Below, one piece after another: positions 9,990 through 19,699 of a stretch of DNA of 64,000 bases. The notes beneath the pieces were generated by a model that did not search any database, was not told the origin of the DNA, and saw only the letters and a list, made by a program, of their open reading frames with translations. Source of the stretch: Wolfiporia cocos (taxonomy: Eukaryota; Basidiomycota; Agaricomycetes; Polyporales; Phaeolaceae). The number at the start of each line of letters is the position of its first letter. Positions within the stretch are counted from its first letter, which is position 1. The translations under genes were made by a program, and so were the position numbers. The DNA lies in contig JACCLO010000009.1 of NCBI GenBank assembly GCA_029448655.1, positions 1,860,001 through 1,924,000 of the forward strand, given 5' to 3'.

Positions 9990-12900
9990 TTACTTTCCTG
10001 TGGAGCCGAATCCACCAGTACCGCGCTCGGATTTAATCTTTTCAAAGTAAGATTTTCCGTGTAGCGTAATGTGCGGGTCCTTGGCGACTTCGCAGATGAG
10101 CTGAGCAATCTTATCACCGGCCCGAATATCGATAGATATGTCGGAGTGATTCCGGAGAATGATGATTACTTCGCCTTGATAATCGTGGTCGATAACGCCA
10201 CCCATTACGTCTATGCCTTTGCGGGCAAGACTGGAGCGGGGGGCGATACGTCCGTAAGTGCCGAAAGGTACCTGGATCTTTAGTTTGGTGTTGTATTCTG
10301 TCTGCCCGTGAGCTGGCAGAACGTCGCCTGTTGCAGTGTACAGGTCAAACCCAACCGAGTCCTGGGTTCCCTTTTCCGGCATTCGGCCGCCTTCACCGAC
10401 TACGATCTTCAAGTCCGCGTTTTGGTTAATGTCTGCTGACATCCACCCCCCGTCGGGGTGTCTAACCATGCGCTGCTTGGGATCCTTCGCAAATTCTTCG
10501 CGATACTGCGGCCAGTCGTCTGGCCACGTGCATTCGTCGGCTTCCCAGCCGTCGCTGTCAGGGTCGAAGACGTGAACTGCTTCTTTCCTTCTAGCTGAGC
10601 GCCTGAGGGGGACATCCTGCATTGGAATGGCGTGTGAAGCCTTGTATTCCTGCAGAATGTCGTATGCCGTGTCGAGATCGGCTTCGCGTACCCAGGAGTC
10701 GTCATTGATACCGAACCCTTTCCATCGGATTCTGTATTCGACTCTTCCTGCACGGAGACGATGATCTAAGATCTTCTCGACTTCCCATAACTCCTCGCCG
10801 TCGACCATTTCTGGTTGAGGCTCTGGTTTTTTCTGATGCACCGGGTCCTTGTACATGACCAACTTGGAAGCGTGAAATACTGGGTGATAGGCCCTGTATT
10901 GCTCGTCCATATATACCCTAAAGGTGACCGGCGATAATTGTTCAATTATCTTAAATGGTCCCAAATAGCGTGGACTAAGACTTCTTTCGGAGTCTTGCCA
11001 GCTACGGGCGTCAACGAGAACTTTGTCGCCGACTTTAAACGGTACCGAGCGCTTATGTTGATCGTAGTACCAAGACCAGCGTTCGGCAGCCAATTTCATT
11101 GCTGCCTTAGCTTGTTCTTGTGCTGACCATCGTTCGTAAGCAATGACATTTAGGTCCGTGTATGGTGTTGGACGTAAATTTGTAGGTCCTGCATTAGGGT
11201 GCCTTCCTAGTTCGACAAAGAATGGGCTATTCTTTGTTGTCTCACTAGCCGCGTTGTTGTACGCGAATTCAGCCGTTGGGAGAAACCATGACCAGTTATC
11301 CTTTTGAATAACATCGATGTAACATCTAAGATATTGTTCCAGGATCTGGTTAACTCTCTCCGTCTGGCCATCCGCTTGCGGGTGATAGGCGGTTGTCATT
11401 GACCGTTGGATTCCCAATTGCTCACACCATCCCTTGAATAAGGCGGCTGCGAATTGCGGGCCTCTATCCGAAATGATTTGTTTCGGAAGTCCGTGGTTCG
11501 GATAAATCCGAAGGTACAGGAGGTTCGCTAATTCTTTTGCCGTTATCTTGTCTGACGTGGGGATGAAGTGTGCTCGTTTGGTAAGCCGGTCCACTATTAC
11601 CATAATAGCATTGAATTGTTTCAATTCGCCGCTGGGCGGTAGGTGGACGATAAGGTCAATTGTGACGGTGTCCCAAGGTGCTTCCGGGACTGGGAGCGGT
11701 TGCAGGGGTCCGTACGGGGTCTGGTTGTGGTTCTTCATGCGTTGACATGTGTCACAACCTTCCACGTATTGCTTTACCATCGTGGTCATTCCAGGCCACC
11801 AGTAATTACGTGATAGAAGTTCATAGGTCTTCCATCGTCCGAAGTGTCCGGCCGTCACATGGTCATGATGTAACTCCAGAATCTTCGTGCGCAATTCCTT
11901 AGGCTCTTTTGGAACGTACACTTTTCCTCGTCTGAGGAGTAATCCGGCCTCCATGTTCCATTCCTGGAGATCTTTACCGAATTCCTTGGGACCACTTTTC
12001 AGTAGTTCCTGGTAATCCTTGGTAATTTGATCGTCCATGAGGGCTTGTCGGATTTGTCGGAGAAGGTCCTCGTCGCCTGATTGTATCTCCTGCTGTGACG
12101 CTTCTAGCGCCCTAACCGTAAAGTATTCCGGTTTCAGCAAAATTTGATCGCGATTGTCGAGTTCCACCCCCTCTTCATGGTCTGGCCTCCGTGACAGAGG
12201 GTCAGCCGTGAGCATTGTTTTACCGGGTTTGTGGCACATGGTGAAGTTGAACCTTGTCAGGTAAAGACTCCAACGTGCCTGTCTCCGGGTTAGCCGTTGT
12301 GCCGATTTGAAATATGTCAGATTGAGATGATCCGACCATACTTCAAACTTGTGTGGATGTCCTTCGAGGTAATGTCTCCATTCCTCTAGAGCGCGGATGA
12401 TTGCGAGCAACTCCTTATCGTAAATCTCATAGTTCCTTTCGGGTGCTGATAGAGATTTCGAGTAAAAAGCTACCGGGTGCCAGAGCTTATCCTCCGAAGA
12501 GTATTGTGATAGCACCGCACCAGTTGCGTAATCGGAAGAATCCGCTTCCACGCGGAACGGGGACTCCTGATCTGGGATCCGGAGTATTGGAGCCGATGTG
12601 AAAGCTTCCTTGAGAGTTTGGAAGGCTTCTGCTTGTTCGGGTCCCCAGTTCCATTGCGTGTTTTTCTTGGACAGTTCGGTTAACGGCTTAACCACTTTGG
12701 AGAAGTCTTTAATGAACCGCCGGTAGTAGTTGGCGAAGCCAACAAAGGCTTGGACGTCCTTTACCTTGGCAGGTGTAGGCCAGTCCATGACACCGGCTAC
12801 CTTCTTAGGGTCCATTTCGACTTTTCCTTTGGAAATGATCATTCCCAGGTATTCAATACTGCTTTGTTCGAAGAAGCACTTTTCAGGCTTCGCGAACAAG

Positions 12901-14531
12901 TCGTTGTCTTGCAAGATTTGTAATACTTGCTTGACAATACGACGGTGTTCCAACAGGTCGTTTCCGAACACAAGGATGTCGTCTAGGTAGACAATGACCT
13001 TTCCTTCTCTGATAAGGTCACCTAGAATATCGTTCATCATGTGCTGGAACGTGCTGGGTGCATTACAAAAGCCGAAGTACATGACTACAGCTTCGTAAAG
13101 GCCGTTAGGCGTAATGAATGCGGTCTTCCATTCATCTCCCTCCTTGATTCTTACGTTGTTGTAACCCCAACGCAAGTCGAGCTTCGTAAATATCGAAGCC
13201 TGGCTAAGCTTATCGATAAGCTCGTCTATGCGTGGGAGAGGGTACCTGTTTTTAATGGTCAAGTCGTTCACCTTTCGGTAGTCGACTACCATTCGGGCTC
13301 CGCCGTCTTTTTTAGGGACGAAGAAGACCGGGCTCGCGATCGGAGATTTTGAGTGTCGGATGTAGCCCTTCCGTAACTCTTCCTGAATCCACTGATCTAG
13401 CGAGTTCGCTTCCTGAGGAGACATCTTGTATGCCTTACTCGGGGGCGGTAGTACCGCGTCATCGGGGAAGTCGATGGCATGGTCGTATGGTTTCCGCTCG
13501 GGCATCCTTTCGGATGCGCGCTGAGAAAATACCGTGGGACCAAACTCCTGGTATTCCTCCGGAACCAAGGATTTCCATTTCTGGAGATCCGCATCTGTCA
13601 GGAATTCATCATCCGACTTCTCCGTTATTGACTGAATGGTGTCGATAAGGAGTTCCGTTCCTTCGTCAAGGGTGTTCACCCAAGCGACAAAGGGATTCTC
13701 AGGCTCCTCTAAGCCGAGAAAATCTATTGGAAAGTCGTTGATAATCTGATAGATGTTGCGAGGTTCGATTTCGTCTTCTTCCTCAGAAATCGAAACCCGT
13801 TTGCCATGTTTGCATTTTTCCGTACACCGATATGTGAAGGTTCCTTCCGGCCAATTGAAGTCCGGGTTGTGTTTCAGGAACCAGTCATATCCGAGGATCA
13901 CATCCGCATTCTGTACGTCCATTACGTATAAGAATTCGGTGGACTTGTGTTCCTCGTGCACCATATAAGCTTTTACTGCCATATTGATATTACCGGCGGT
14001 ATTAGAGGTACCGTCGGCGTTGCGAATCTCGAGAGGCGAAGGTAGTTTCTGAGTGACTAACTTTTCCTCATGGACGAGTTTCTTATCAATGACGCTTATT
14101 GATGCACCGGTGTCGATTAATGCCATGGCGTTTACTTTCTTTCCATATACCCACAGTTCCACTTCGATAGAGAACGATTTATTGTCGTCTCGAGAATCGT
14201 TTCCATGTACATTATACAAAGTGAAAAACTTTAGCGCGAGCGGGTCAGGGTAGAAGTATTGTACAGGAGGGGCACGTGTAGCTAGTGTCCTTGTCCTCCG
14301 GGCAAAGTCCATTGCCGAGTTACCGAATATACCGAGATGGGATACCGGGTGACGTACGACCGCCTTATCTTCCCACAAGATAAGGGGTCTCTGTGAAGCC
14401 TCTTCGTAGAGGTGCGCTTCTTCGGGGCGCTGTACACTCCCAGCCGCTGCGGGGCTGGTGTGTTCTTCACAGAACGTCTTCGAGACGTGTAGTTGGGGCG
14501 AGGGGAACCGAGATGGTCCCGACATTGGCAA
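9990..14531 (-). CDS. pol: gypsy Pol polyprotein: protease, RT, RNase H, integrase, chromodomain, dUTPase
   Basis: About 1,510 residues, making the element's enzymes. Domains in order: aspartic protease (ALIDTGAS, about 137-144); reverse transcriptase with YLDD at 515-518; RNase H (VEADSSDYATGA, from 661); integrase with an HHCC finger (H891/H896, C926/C929) and D959, D1022, E1058 in DD35E spacing; chromodomain (about 1247-1295, RIRWKGFGINDDSW); and a dUTPase (about 1385-1513). All five dUTPase motifs are present: GFDLYTA, PRSSLA, GGVIDHDYQGEV, GDKIAQLI and RGTGGFGSTG. Pol lies +1 relative to gag; its frame opens at 14576 and the first ATG is at 14525, so it is probably made by frameshifting within the overlap. 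The dUTPase should lower dUTP and limit uracil in the cDNA; the chromodomain may guide integration to marked chromatin. Most chromoviruses lack the dUTPase. Confidence 0.96.
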   Translation of the reverse strand: MPMSGPSRFPSPQLHVSKTFCEEHTSPAAAGSVQRPEEAHLYEEASQRPLILWEDKAVVRHPVSHLGIFGNSAMDFARRTRTLATRAPPVQYFYPDPLALKFFTLYNVHGNDSRDDNKSFSIEVELWVYGKKVNAMALIDTGASISVIDKKLVHEEKLVTQKLPSPLEIRNADGTSNTAGNINMAVKAYMVHEEHKSTEFLYVMDVQNADVILGYDWFLKHNPDFNWPEGTFTYRCTEKCKHGKRVSISEEEDEIEPRNIYQIINDFPIDFLGLEEPENPFVAWVNTLDEGTELLIDTIQSITEKSDDEFLTDADLQKWKSLVPEEYQEFGPTVFSQRASERMPERKPYDHAIDFPDDAVLPPPSKAYKMSPQEANSLDQWIQEELRKGYIRHSKSPIASPVFFVPKKDGGARMVVDYRKVNDLTIKNRYPLPRIDELIDKLSQASIFTKLDLRWGYNNVRIKEGDEWKTAFITPNGLYEAVVMYFGFCNAPSTFQHMMNDILGDLIREGKVIVYLDDILVFGNDLLEHRRIVKQVLQILQDNDLFAKPEKCFFEQSSIEYLGMIISKGKVEMDPKKVAGVMDWPTPAKVKDVQAFVGFANYYRRFIKDFSKVVKPLTELSKKNTQWNWGPEQAEAFQTLKEAFTSAPILRIPDQESPFRVEADSSDYATGAVLSQYSSEDKLWHPVAFYSKSLSAPERNYEIYDKELLAIIRALEEWRHYLEGHPHKFEVWSDHLNLTYFKSAQRLTRRQARWSLYLTRFNFTMCHKPGKTMLTADPLSRRPDHEEGVELDNRDQILLKPEYFTVRALEASQQEIQSGDEDLLRQIRQALMDDQITKDYQELLKSGPKEFGKDLQEWNMEAGLLLRRGKVYVPKEPKELRTKILELHHDHVTAGHFGRWKTYELLSRNYWWPGMTTMVKQYVEGCDTCQRMKNHNQTPYGPLQPLPVPEAPWDTVTIDLIVHLPPSGELKQFNAIMVIVDRLTKRAHFIPTSDKITAKELANLLYLRIYPNHGLPKQIISDRGPQFAAALFKGWCEQLGIQRSMTTAYHPQADGQTERVNQILEQYLRCYIDVIQKDNWSWFLPTAEFAYNNAASETTKNSPFFVELGRHPNAGPTNLRPTPYTDLNVIAYERWSAQEQAKAAMKLAAERWSWYYDQHKRSVPFKVGDKVLVDARSWQDSERSLSPRYLGPFKIIEQLSPVTFRVYMDEQYRAYHPVFHASKLVMYKDPVHQKKPEPQPEMVDGEELWEVEKILDHRLRAGRVEYRIRWKGFGINDDSWVREADLDTAYDILQEYKASHAIPMQDVPLRRSARRKEAVHVFDPDSDGWEADECTWPDDWPQYREEFAKDPKQRMVRHPDGGWMSADINQNADLKIVVGEGGRMPEKGTQDSVGFDLYTATGDVLPAHGQTEYNTKLKIQVPFGTYGRIAPRSSLARKGIDVMGGVIDHDYQGEVIIILRNHSDISIDIRAGDKIAQLICEVAKDPHITLHGKSYFEKIKSERGTGGFGSTGK

Positions 14532-16500
14532 CGGTGGTGGCGGGGGCCGAGGGTCCTGCTGAACTTGAGTCAGCCGTCACTTCTTCCCAGATCGTTCGGG
14601 CACGATACGTCTTGCCATCCGCGGGGGGCGCCGAGTACGGCTTCTTGCCAGAAGCCTGTCCCTTTCCACTACCCGAAGGAGCAGCCGTGGTCTTTCCAGA
14701 CGCGGCAGCTGCATCCTTCGCCCTTTGTTGTTCGGCCCGCTGAGCGGCAGGCACGAACGTTCCCGCAGCCTTGTCTGCCGCAAGCTTAGGACATTTGTTG
14801 AAGTAATGTCCTGTCTGCTTGCAGTAGGTGCAGACGGCGTTGGCGGTGTCGGCGGGGGCTTTGGCGGGCGCCTTTTCCTTGTTCTTCTTTTTCTCCGACT
14901 TCTTTGCAGAAGCGGAGGACGTCTCCTTCTTTTCGGCAGGGGCCGAGTCCTTTTTGCCGGCCTTCTCGAAGATCGAGCCCTTGATCTTGTCAGGGTAAGA
15001 TGTCTGATACATTTCGAGGGCGAAATCTATCAGAGGCTCGATGTCGGTGGGGGCCTTGAAGAACGGGGTCTTGCCGAGGACGTTTAAGGTGTCCTTGACC
15101 TTTTCGGGGAGAGTCTCGGTGAATTCCCACACCAGAGTCTCGTTGGCGGTTTCGGAGAGGCGTCCGAGGGTGCGGAACCGTTCGCAGTAATTGAAGTAGT
15201 TCGATTCTGCCAATTCCTTGCCCTTCGTGCCGTAGTAACCGCGAATTTCCTTTTTCGCGATCTCCTTATCCGTCATTTTCCCATATTGCACCATTACGGA
15301 TTTGGTGAAGTCCTCCCAGGTGCCGAGAGGTTCACCGTTTCCTGCCTTCTTGATGAGCGGCGAGAAAAATTTGTATGCGTCCCCTGTGACGCGGAAGAGG
15401 GCCGTGGTGATACGGTCATGGTCGTCGTAGACCCTGAGCGTTCCGAAGTACAGGCCCATCTTCTCCACCCATTCCTGTGCAGTCACCTTTCCAGATGACC
15501 CAGAGAATTCGGGGGGAGGGGGAATTTTCAGGTTTTGAGGCAGACCTGGAATCTGCGGGGCGACGGCTGCTGCAGCGGCGGCTGCAGCTTGTGCGGCGGC
15601 AGCGGCATCGGCTGCTCGGGTTTGAGCATTACCGGGGGCTGCTGGTGGGTCTGCCGGGGGCGTGCGAACACCGGGAGGGTTGGGAACGGAGGGATTCTTG
15701 CGAATCCTCCGGAGTTCCTCGTCAACCTTCTCCATGCGCTCGGCGAAGGCATCCTCGAGGTCGTCCAGGCGGGACCGGTAGTCCTTCCGGAGCTCCTTTT
15801 CCAGCGTGGTGAACTTGGCGGTGTACTCCTGTCGGAGTTCCTTGCCGAGGTCCACCAGAGTGGACAAGACCTCGTTGCGGACCGAATTGACCGCCTCGTG
15901 TAGCTCGTCTTGGGCTTTTTGTTCGATTGCCCTGGATTGCCCAACCAGGGAGTCGATTCTTCCATGGATACGCTCCAGGCGGGCGTGCACCATTCGACCT
16001 AGGATGTCGGTGGTGTCATGGCTTATGGCCGCACTTCGTTGTACGGCGGCATCGATGATTGGCCCATGTATGGACCCATCCACCTTGTGGTGTTCCTCCT
16101 CGGGGAGGTACGCCTTGAGTTGGTTCTCGACCACGGCATTGGTTTGTCGTGTCGGCCCCGAAAATTCCATTTCGAGGGTGGTGGCGGGCCCAATAGGGCG
16201 AGCTCGATGGGCCGGTGGATATCCGGCAATGGGGGAGCCTGGGCGCGTACCCATGGGGTTTGTCGGAGATTCCCTTTGCGGGGGCGCGAACCCCAGTACT
16301 TCCTCTTCCTCTTCTTCTTCCTCTTCCTCGCTTAGGTGCTCCAGCGTCACCAGCTGCTGGGTTCCCGAGGGACCAGCTTCCGGGGTCACCGGGCCTTCTG
16401 AGCGGAGGCGCATCTTGCGGGGGGCGAGAGGAGTGCTGACGGAGGAGGTGGAGGACATTGTGAATCTGTTTGTGACGAATGTTAGTTTCCGGTTACTCAT
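14467..16500 (-). CDS. gag: gypsy Gag capsid/nucleocapsid protein
   Basis: 677 residues from the ATG at 16500. An acidic Glu run lies at about 58-67, a long coiled coil at about 165-268, an alanine run at about 299-312, a retrotransposon gag capsid region at about 325-510, a Lys-rich linker, and one CCHC zinc knuckle at 557-570 (CTYCKQTGHYFNKC) that should bind RNA. It forms the particle that packages the transcript. The end overlaps pol; the shared open stretch is about 14467-14576 (110 nt) and needs a +1 shift. The Glu run and long coiled coil make it larger than typical fungal gypsy Gags. Confidence 0.93.
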   Translation of the reverse strand: MSNRKLTFVTNRFTMSSTSSVSTPLAPRKMRLRSEGPVTPEAGPSGTQQLVTLEHLSEEEEEEEEEEVLGFAPPQRESPTNPMGTRPGSPIAGYPPAHRARPIGPATTLEMEFSGPTRQTNAVVENQLKAYLPEEEHHKVDGSIHGPIIDAAVQRSAAISHDTTDILGRMVHARLERIHGRIDSLVGQSRAIEQKAQDELHEAVNSVRNEVLSTLVDLGKELRQEYTAKFTTLEKELRKDYRSRLDDLEDAFAERMEKVDEELRRIRKNPSVPNPPGVRTPPADPPAAPGNAQTRAADAAAAAQAAAAAAAAVAPQIPGLPQNLKIPPPPEFSGSSGKVTAQEWVEKMGLYFGTLRVYDDHDRITTALFRVTGDAYKFFSPLIKKAGNGEPLGTWEDFTKSVMVQYGKMTDKEIAKKEIRGYYGTKGKELAESNYFNYCERFRTLGRLSETANETLVWEFTETLPEKVKDTLNVLGKTPFFKAPTDIEPLIDFALEMYQTSYPDKIKGSIFEKAGKKDSAPAEKKETSSASAKKSEKKKNKEKAPAKAPADTANAVCTYCKQTGHYFNKCPKLAADKAAGTFVPAAQRAEQQRAKDAAAASGKTTAAPSGSGKGQASGKKPYSAPPADGKTYRARTIWEEVTADSSSAGPSAPATTVANVGTISVPLAPTTRLEDVL

Positions 16501-16603
16501 TGTCTTAGATTCTTTAAGAAGGGATTGGTTTTTGAAAGCTGCAACTTTCGTTATAGATCACACTCGCACTCTATTTCAGAGTTAAAAGATGATAGTATTG
16601 CTA

Positions 16604-17527
16604 CTACACAATCGCGAGTATATCCTCTTCTACCGAAGTAGTCGAGGGCCCTGCCACCTTGTCAGGTGGTGTTACACCGAAGGCAAAAGTTATTTGTAGC
16701 GCTACGCATTCTGCTACGATACGAGCCAAGTCCGTACGCCAATCCAAAAAGGAAATATTGCCGAGCTGTTTGCAATACTTTTTCATAATTCTCCAGTCTC
16801 TATTGGTGATCCTCCCCCGTCTCGCTCTATCCTTTACGTTATCCACCAAGTCCTCCAATTCTACTACCATAGTGTGGAAACGCATGTCGTTTTCCATATG
16901 GAAGCCTGGGTAATTAGGGGGGTGGTTGGCGAGAGGAGTGAGACGAGTGAGAGTGCCTTCTAGCATGGGAATAACTTGGTCGCATGCTTGAAGAGGCTTC
17001 TTCTTCCCGAAGACGAGGGAAGGGTCGAGAATCTTGTGGTTGGCCGGAACGGAAGGTCCGGCCGCCGGGCTGGAGAGACGGAGGGCCAGTGAAGAAGCTG
17101 CTTGCTTGGCTTCCTTGGCGGCTTGTTTGGCGGCGATTCGCTTATTCAGCTTATCGCGGGCGAGCTTGAGCTTGTTGAGTTCGCGGAGTTCGATAAGGTT
17201 CTCCATGGCGGTAATGGAAGCAGCTAACTTCTCTTCCTCTGTCCAGATACGCTTAGCGAGCGGAACTGGTTTGGGAGGTCGAGGAGCGGGTTTCCCAGCC
17301 TCAGCAATATGCTTTGGCATGTGGACGGGAATCTCCCAAAGATGGAGCTTCCCGGTGTAGTCTTCCTTTACAGGAAGCGTGTAGGTGACGTCCTCTGCCC
17401 GAGGGATGTCGGCGGTGTCGATGCGGCTGAGAAGTGACCGCTTTGCCGGCTTAACGTAAGGGGCAGTGGAGGAGCCACGGGTGCGACGGGTAACGCGGGG
17501 CATGATTCTAGAAAGTGCAGCCTTCAT
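16604..17527 (-). CDS. ORF0: unknown protein encoded upstream of gag
   Basis: An intact 307-codon ORF between the leader and gag, ending 103 nt before the gag start, in a different frame. I do not recognise a family. Visible features: a basic N-terminus (RVTRRTRGSS, about 11-20), a proline-rich stretch (about 78-90), a charged coiled coil (about 97-148, Lys/Glu/Ala rich), and a C-terminal region with hydrophobic patches and WRIMKKYCKQLGN (about 245-257). It has no zinc knuckle or catalytic motif. Conventional Ty3/gypsy elements have no ORF here, so it is either an accessory gene of this lineage or a captured host gene. Translation of gag behind it would need reinitiation, leaky scanning or splicing. 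The intact frame in an element with identical LTRs suggests it is used. Confidence 0.75.
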   Translation of the reverse strand: MKAALSRIMPRVTRRTRGSSTAPYVKPAKRSLLSRIDTADIPRAEDVTYTLPVKEDYTGKLHLWEIPVHMPKHIAEAGKPAPRPPKPVPLAKRIWTEEEKLAASITAMENLIELRELNKLKLARDKLNKRIAAKQAAKEAKQAASSLALRLSSPAAGPSVPANHKILDPSLVFGKKKPLQACDQVIPMLEGTLTRLTPLANHPPNYPGFHMENDMRFHTMVVELEDLVDNVKDRARRGRITNRDWRIMKKYCKQLGNISFLDWRTDLARIVAECVALQITFAFGVTPPDKVAGPSTTSVEEDILAIV

Positions 17528-18536
17528 GAGAAACGAAGTTTCCCAGTGATACGTCCAAGAACAGGAATAGAAGGGTTTATGTAAGGTAGGGTAGTGGACT
17601 CCTTTTCAGGAGCAAAGAAGGTGTACTACGGGGCATAATTACTCTTATGTTGCGCGCAAACCCTGTGCCGAGACGGCGCGGATATTCGCATGACCCTAAC
17701 GGTCAGAGGCGCCGACTCCAGGGGTAGAGTTGCTGACTGCCAGGCCGGTTCCTGGGTCAGATGATTGGGATTCGGATACACGACACCGCCCCGGAGGGAC
17801 GATGCCGGAAAGTGGCTGGGATTTTACATCCCTTAGCCTGTCCATGCTTCAACAATGAGGTTGCCGTCTGTAGCCACATGGGTGTCACATCAGGGCTAAA
17901 AAACCACTGTCGGCCCGAAGACCGCGAGACAGCAACGCTCCACATCCCGAAGGAGTGGGCCACGCGCTTCTCTTCCAATGGGGCCCCAAATCCGTTTGAC
18001 CCATGCTCGCACGCCGAGCTGCCCGGAGGACTTATGCTATTGGCTACCGCGAGTGACCTATGGCAGGGTGATTTTTTACGTCACCCCCCTCACTGCTTTT
18101 CCCATAACGGGTTCAAAGCAGGTCCCTTACGCCTGGGAGGCGGCTTTGGAAAATTCCCATGCCATCATAATGATGACCCTGTGGATAGTGATGGGGCGCT
18201 GAACAACGCTTGCCATGACAGGGGGTTGGGCGCACACAGGCAGACCGTCCCCTTTTCTCCACAGGCGGGTCTTAACCGCGCATGGTCCAAGCTTGTCAGC
18301 GAGGACCATGTCTCCTTGACCCTGGAGTCCGGGTTAGGTAGGCCTCCTGCCTAAAAAGGCGGTGTGGCTTCCCTGGTTGCCAATCCTCTGCCGAGGATGA
18401 CGATGTATCCCCCAGATCTCAACTATCACCCCAATCGCCTTGTCAGGCAGAAAGGGATGTGCGCAGCAACAAGTAATACACCCCTGTAGGATAGAAACCC
18501 AGGCCCAAGCGCAGGCGCAAGGGCGGGGGTAGGGGG
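17528..18536 (-). other. long untranslated leader of the gypsy element
   Basis: About 1 kb between the primer site and ORF0. On the element's strand only short ORFs occur. On the opposite strand a 197-codon ORF (17761-18354) is open, with no recognisable domain. The leader may hold packaging signals or an intron. Confidence 0.55.
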
Positions 18537-18547
18537 AGATTTGTTCT
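18537..18547 (-). promoter_or_regulatory. self-priming primer-binding site of the gypsy element
   Basis: On the minus strand AGAACAAATCT lies two bases after the 5' LTR. It is an exact 11-nt complement of AGATTTGTTCT in the LTR (18672-18682, minus strand), which lies at the predicted RNA 5' end. It does not start with the TGG expected for tRNA priming. Confidence 0.78.
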
Positions 18548-18549
18548 TA

Positions 18550-19248
18550 TGACACAGACTAGACTGTGGGACTCACACTATAACCTTATAAGCGACTTGA
18601 AGAGGTTGCTGGAGGTTGGTGAGGAGACTAGTGGGCGCAAGCAGAGATGTTATGTAACTGTGCGAATGCAGAGAACAAATCTAAGGCTTATCCGCAGTGA
18701 TAGCCCTACTTATATACATGCTTTGTTTGGTTACCGGTAAGGGAGCCAAACATGAAGGTGGTCTGTGCGCAGACATAACTAATATGGTTAAGTCGTAAAC
18801 TACAATAGACCATGTGCGCCGGTAATGGCCGCACCAGTAAGATCGTTTGTTTGGACCGTAGGTCCATGTTGTGGAAGTGGCTGTAGCTACGTTAGTAAGC
18901 CATGCATGTGATTCTTATATACCGGTATCGGGATATGAGTAATCGTAAGGGCATTGGCATGTGATAACGAGCGGGCCGCTTATCCAATTGTACTGACATA
19001 GCCCGGTATCGGGATATGAGTAAGGCGCGTGACACCGGAGGTTAGTCCGCTGAGTCATTGACGCGTACGGGCGTATTATGTACGTGTTGTTATGACAGGT
19101 GGACGTATACCGCGTTGTGTACGTGTTGTTTGGTTGCGTGTACGTGTAGACGGGCGCTTAGCAGCGTAAACGTCTACAAGGTCGTAGAAATACCAGATAA
19201 ATAGGTAAAAATACGGGAAAAATAGTGGCATGTCCCAAATCTGTGACA
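18550..19248 (-). repeat. 5' LTR of the gypsy element
   Basis: 699 bp, identical by eye to the 3' LTR at 9252-9950. It supplies the promoter. Confidence 0.96.
18672..18716 (-). promoter_or_regulatory. TATA box and predicted transcript start of the gypsy element
   Basis: On the minus strand TATATAAG (18709-18716) lies 34 bp upstream of AGATTTGTTCT (18672-18682). This spacing marks the likely start of the genomic RNA, and the same 11-mer pairs with the primer site. Confidence 0.72.
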
Positions 19249-19595
19249 CATCCCATCTTCACTACTATCTGTATTGAAGTTGAGCTACTATTGTTGTATA
19301 CCCATAGCATATACAGAGCATATAGTTATTGAAGCAGCAGTAAGTAATGTCTCAAGAATGCCGGTACTAATTACAGCGTGCTAGACGCGCGAGCGCAACA
19401 ATTCACAACCACTGGTTTGGGGGGCGGGGGGTGGGGCAGGGCGAGATATACAACCGCCTATACGAAAGCTATGACTACTTCTCTATTTGTTCTGTACTTC
19501 ACGCATTAATCTGCCTGCACACCGGTAGCGGGCTATGCCGTGCTTGCGCGGCCTTTAAGTTAACGTCTTATCACATAGTGGCGGGCGAGCAGACT

Positions 19596-19671
19596 CAGAG
19601 GCGCTCACCCGACCCGTCACGTGATACTTGGCGCTTATCTACGCAAACCCGCTGGGTAATTGACCTCAAGT
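19596..19671. mobile_element. terminal fragment of the MULE-like MITE
   Basis: Matches the right end of the 39918-40521 element (shared CTTGGCGCTTATCTACGCAA) and ends at the same terminal CCTCAAGT. Confidence 0.7.
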
Positions 19672-19699
19672 GCCCACTCACCACGATCTGTTTACGCAG

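Larger units (their letters stand above)
9252..19248 (-). mobile_element. complete Ty3/gypsy chromovirus with extra ORF and dUTPase
   Basis: A 9,997-bp element read on the minus strand, bounded by 699-bp LTRs identical by eye and flanked by CATCC on both sides (9247-9251, 19249-19253). Order on its own strand: LTR, self-complementary primer site, about 1-kb leader, ORF0 (307 codons), gag (677 codons), pol in the +1 frame (protease, RT, RNase H, integrase, chromodomain, dUTPase), polypurine tract, LTR. All enzymes keep their catalytic residues and no frame is broken, so it may still be active. Confidence 0.97.

Noticed and set aside
15806..16585. 259-codon plus-strand ORF
   Set aside because: It is the antisense shadow of gag, whose zinc knuckle and coiled coil show the real strand.
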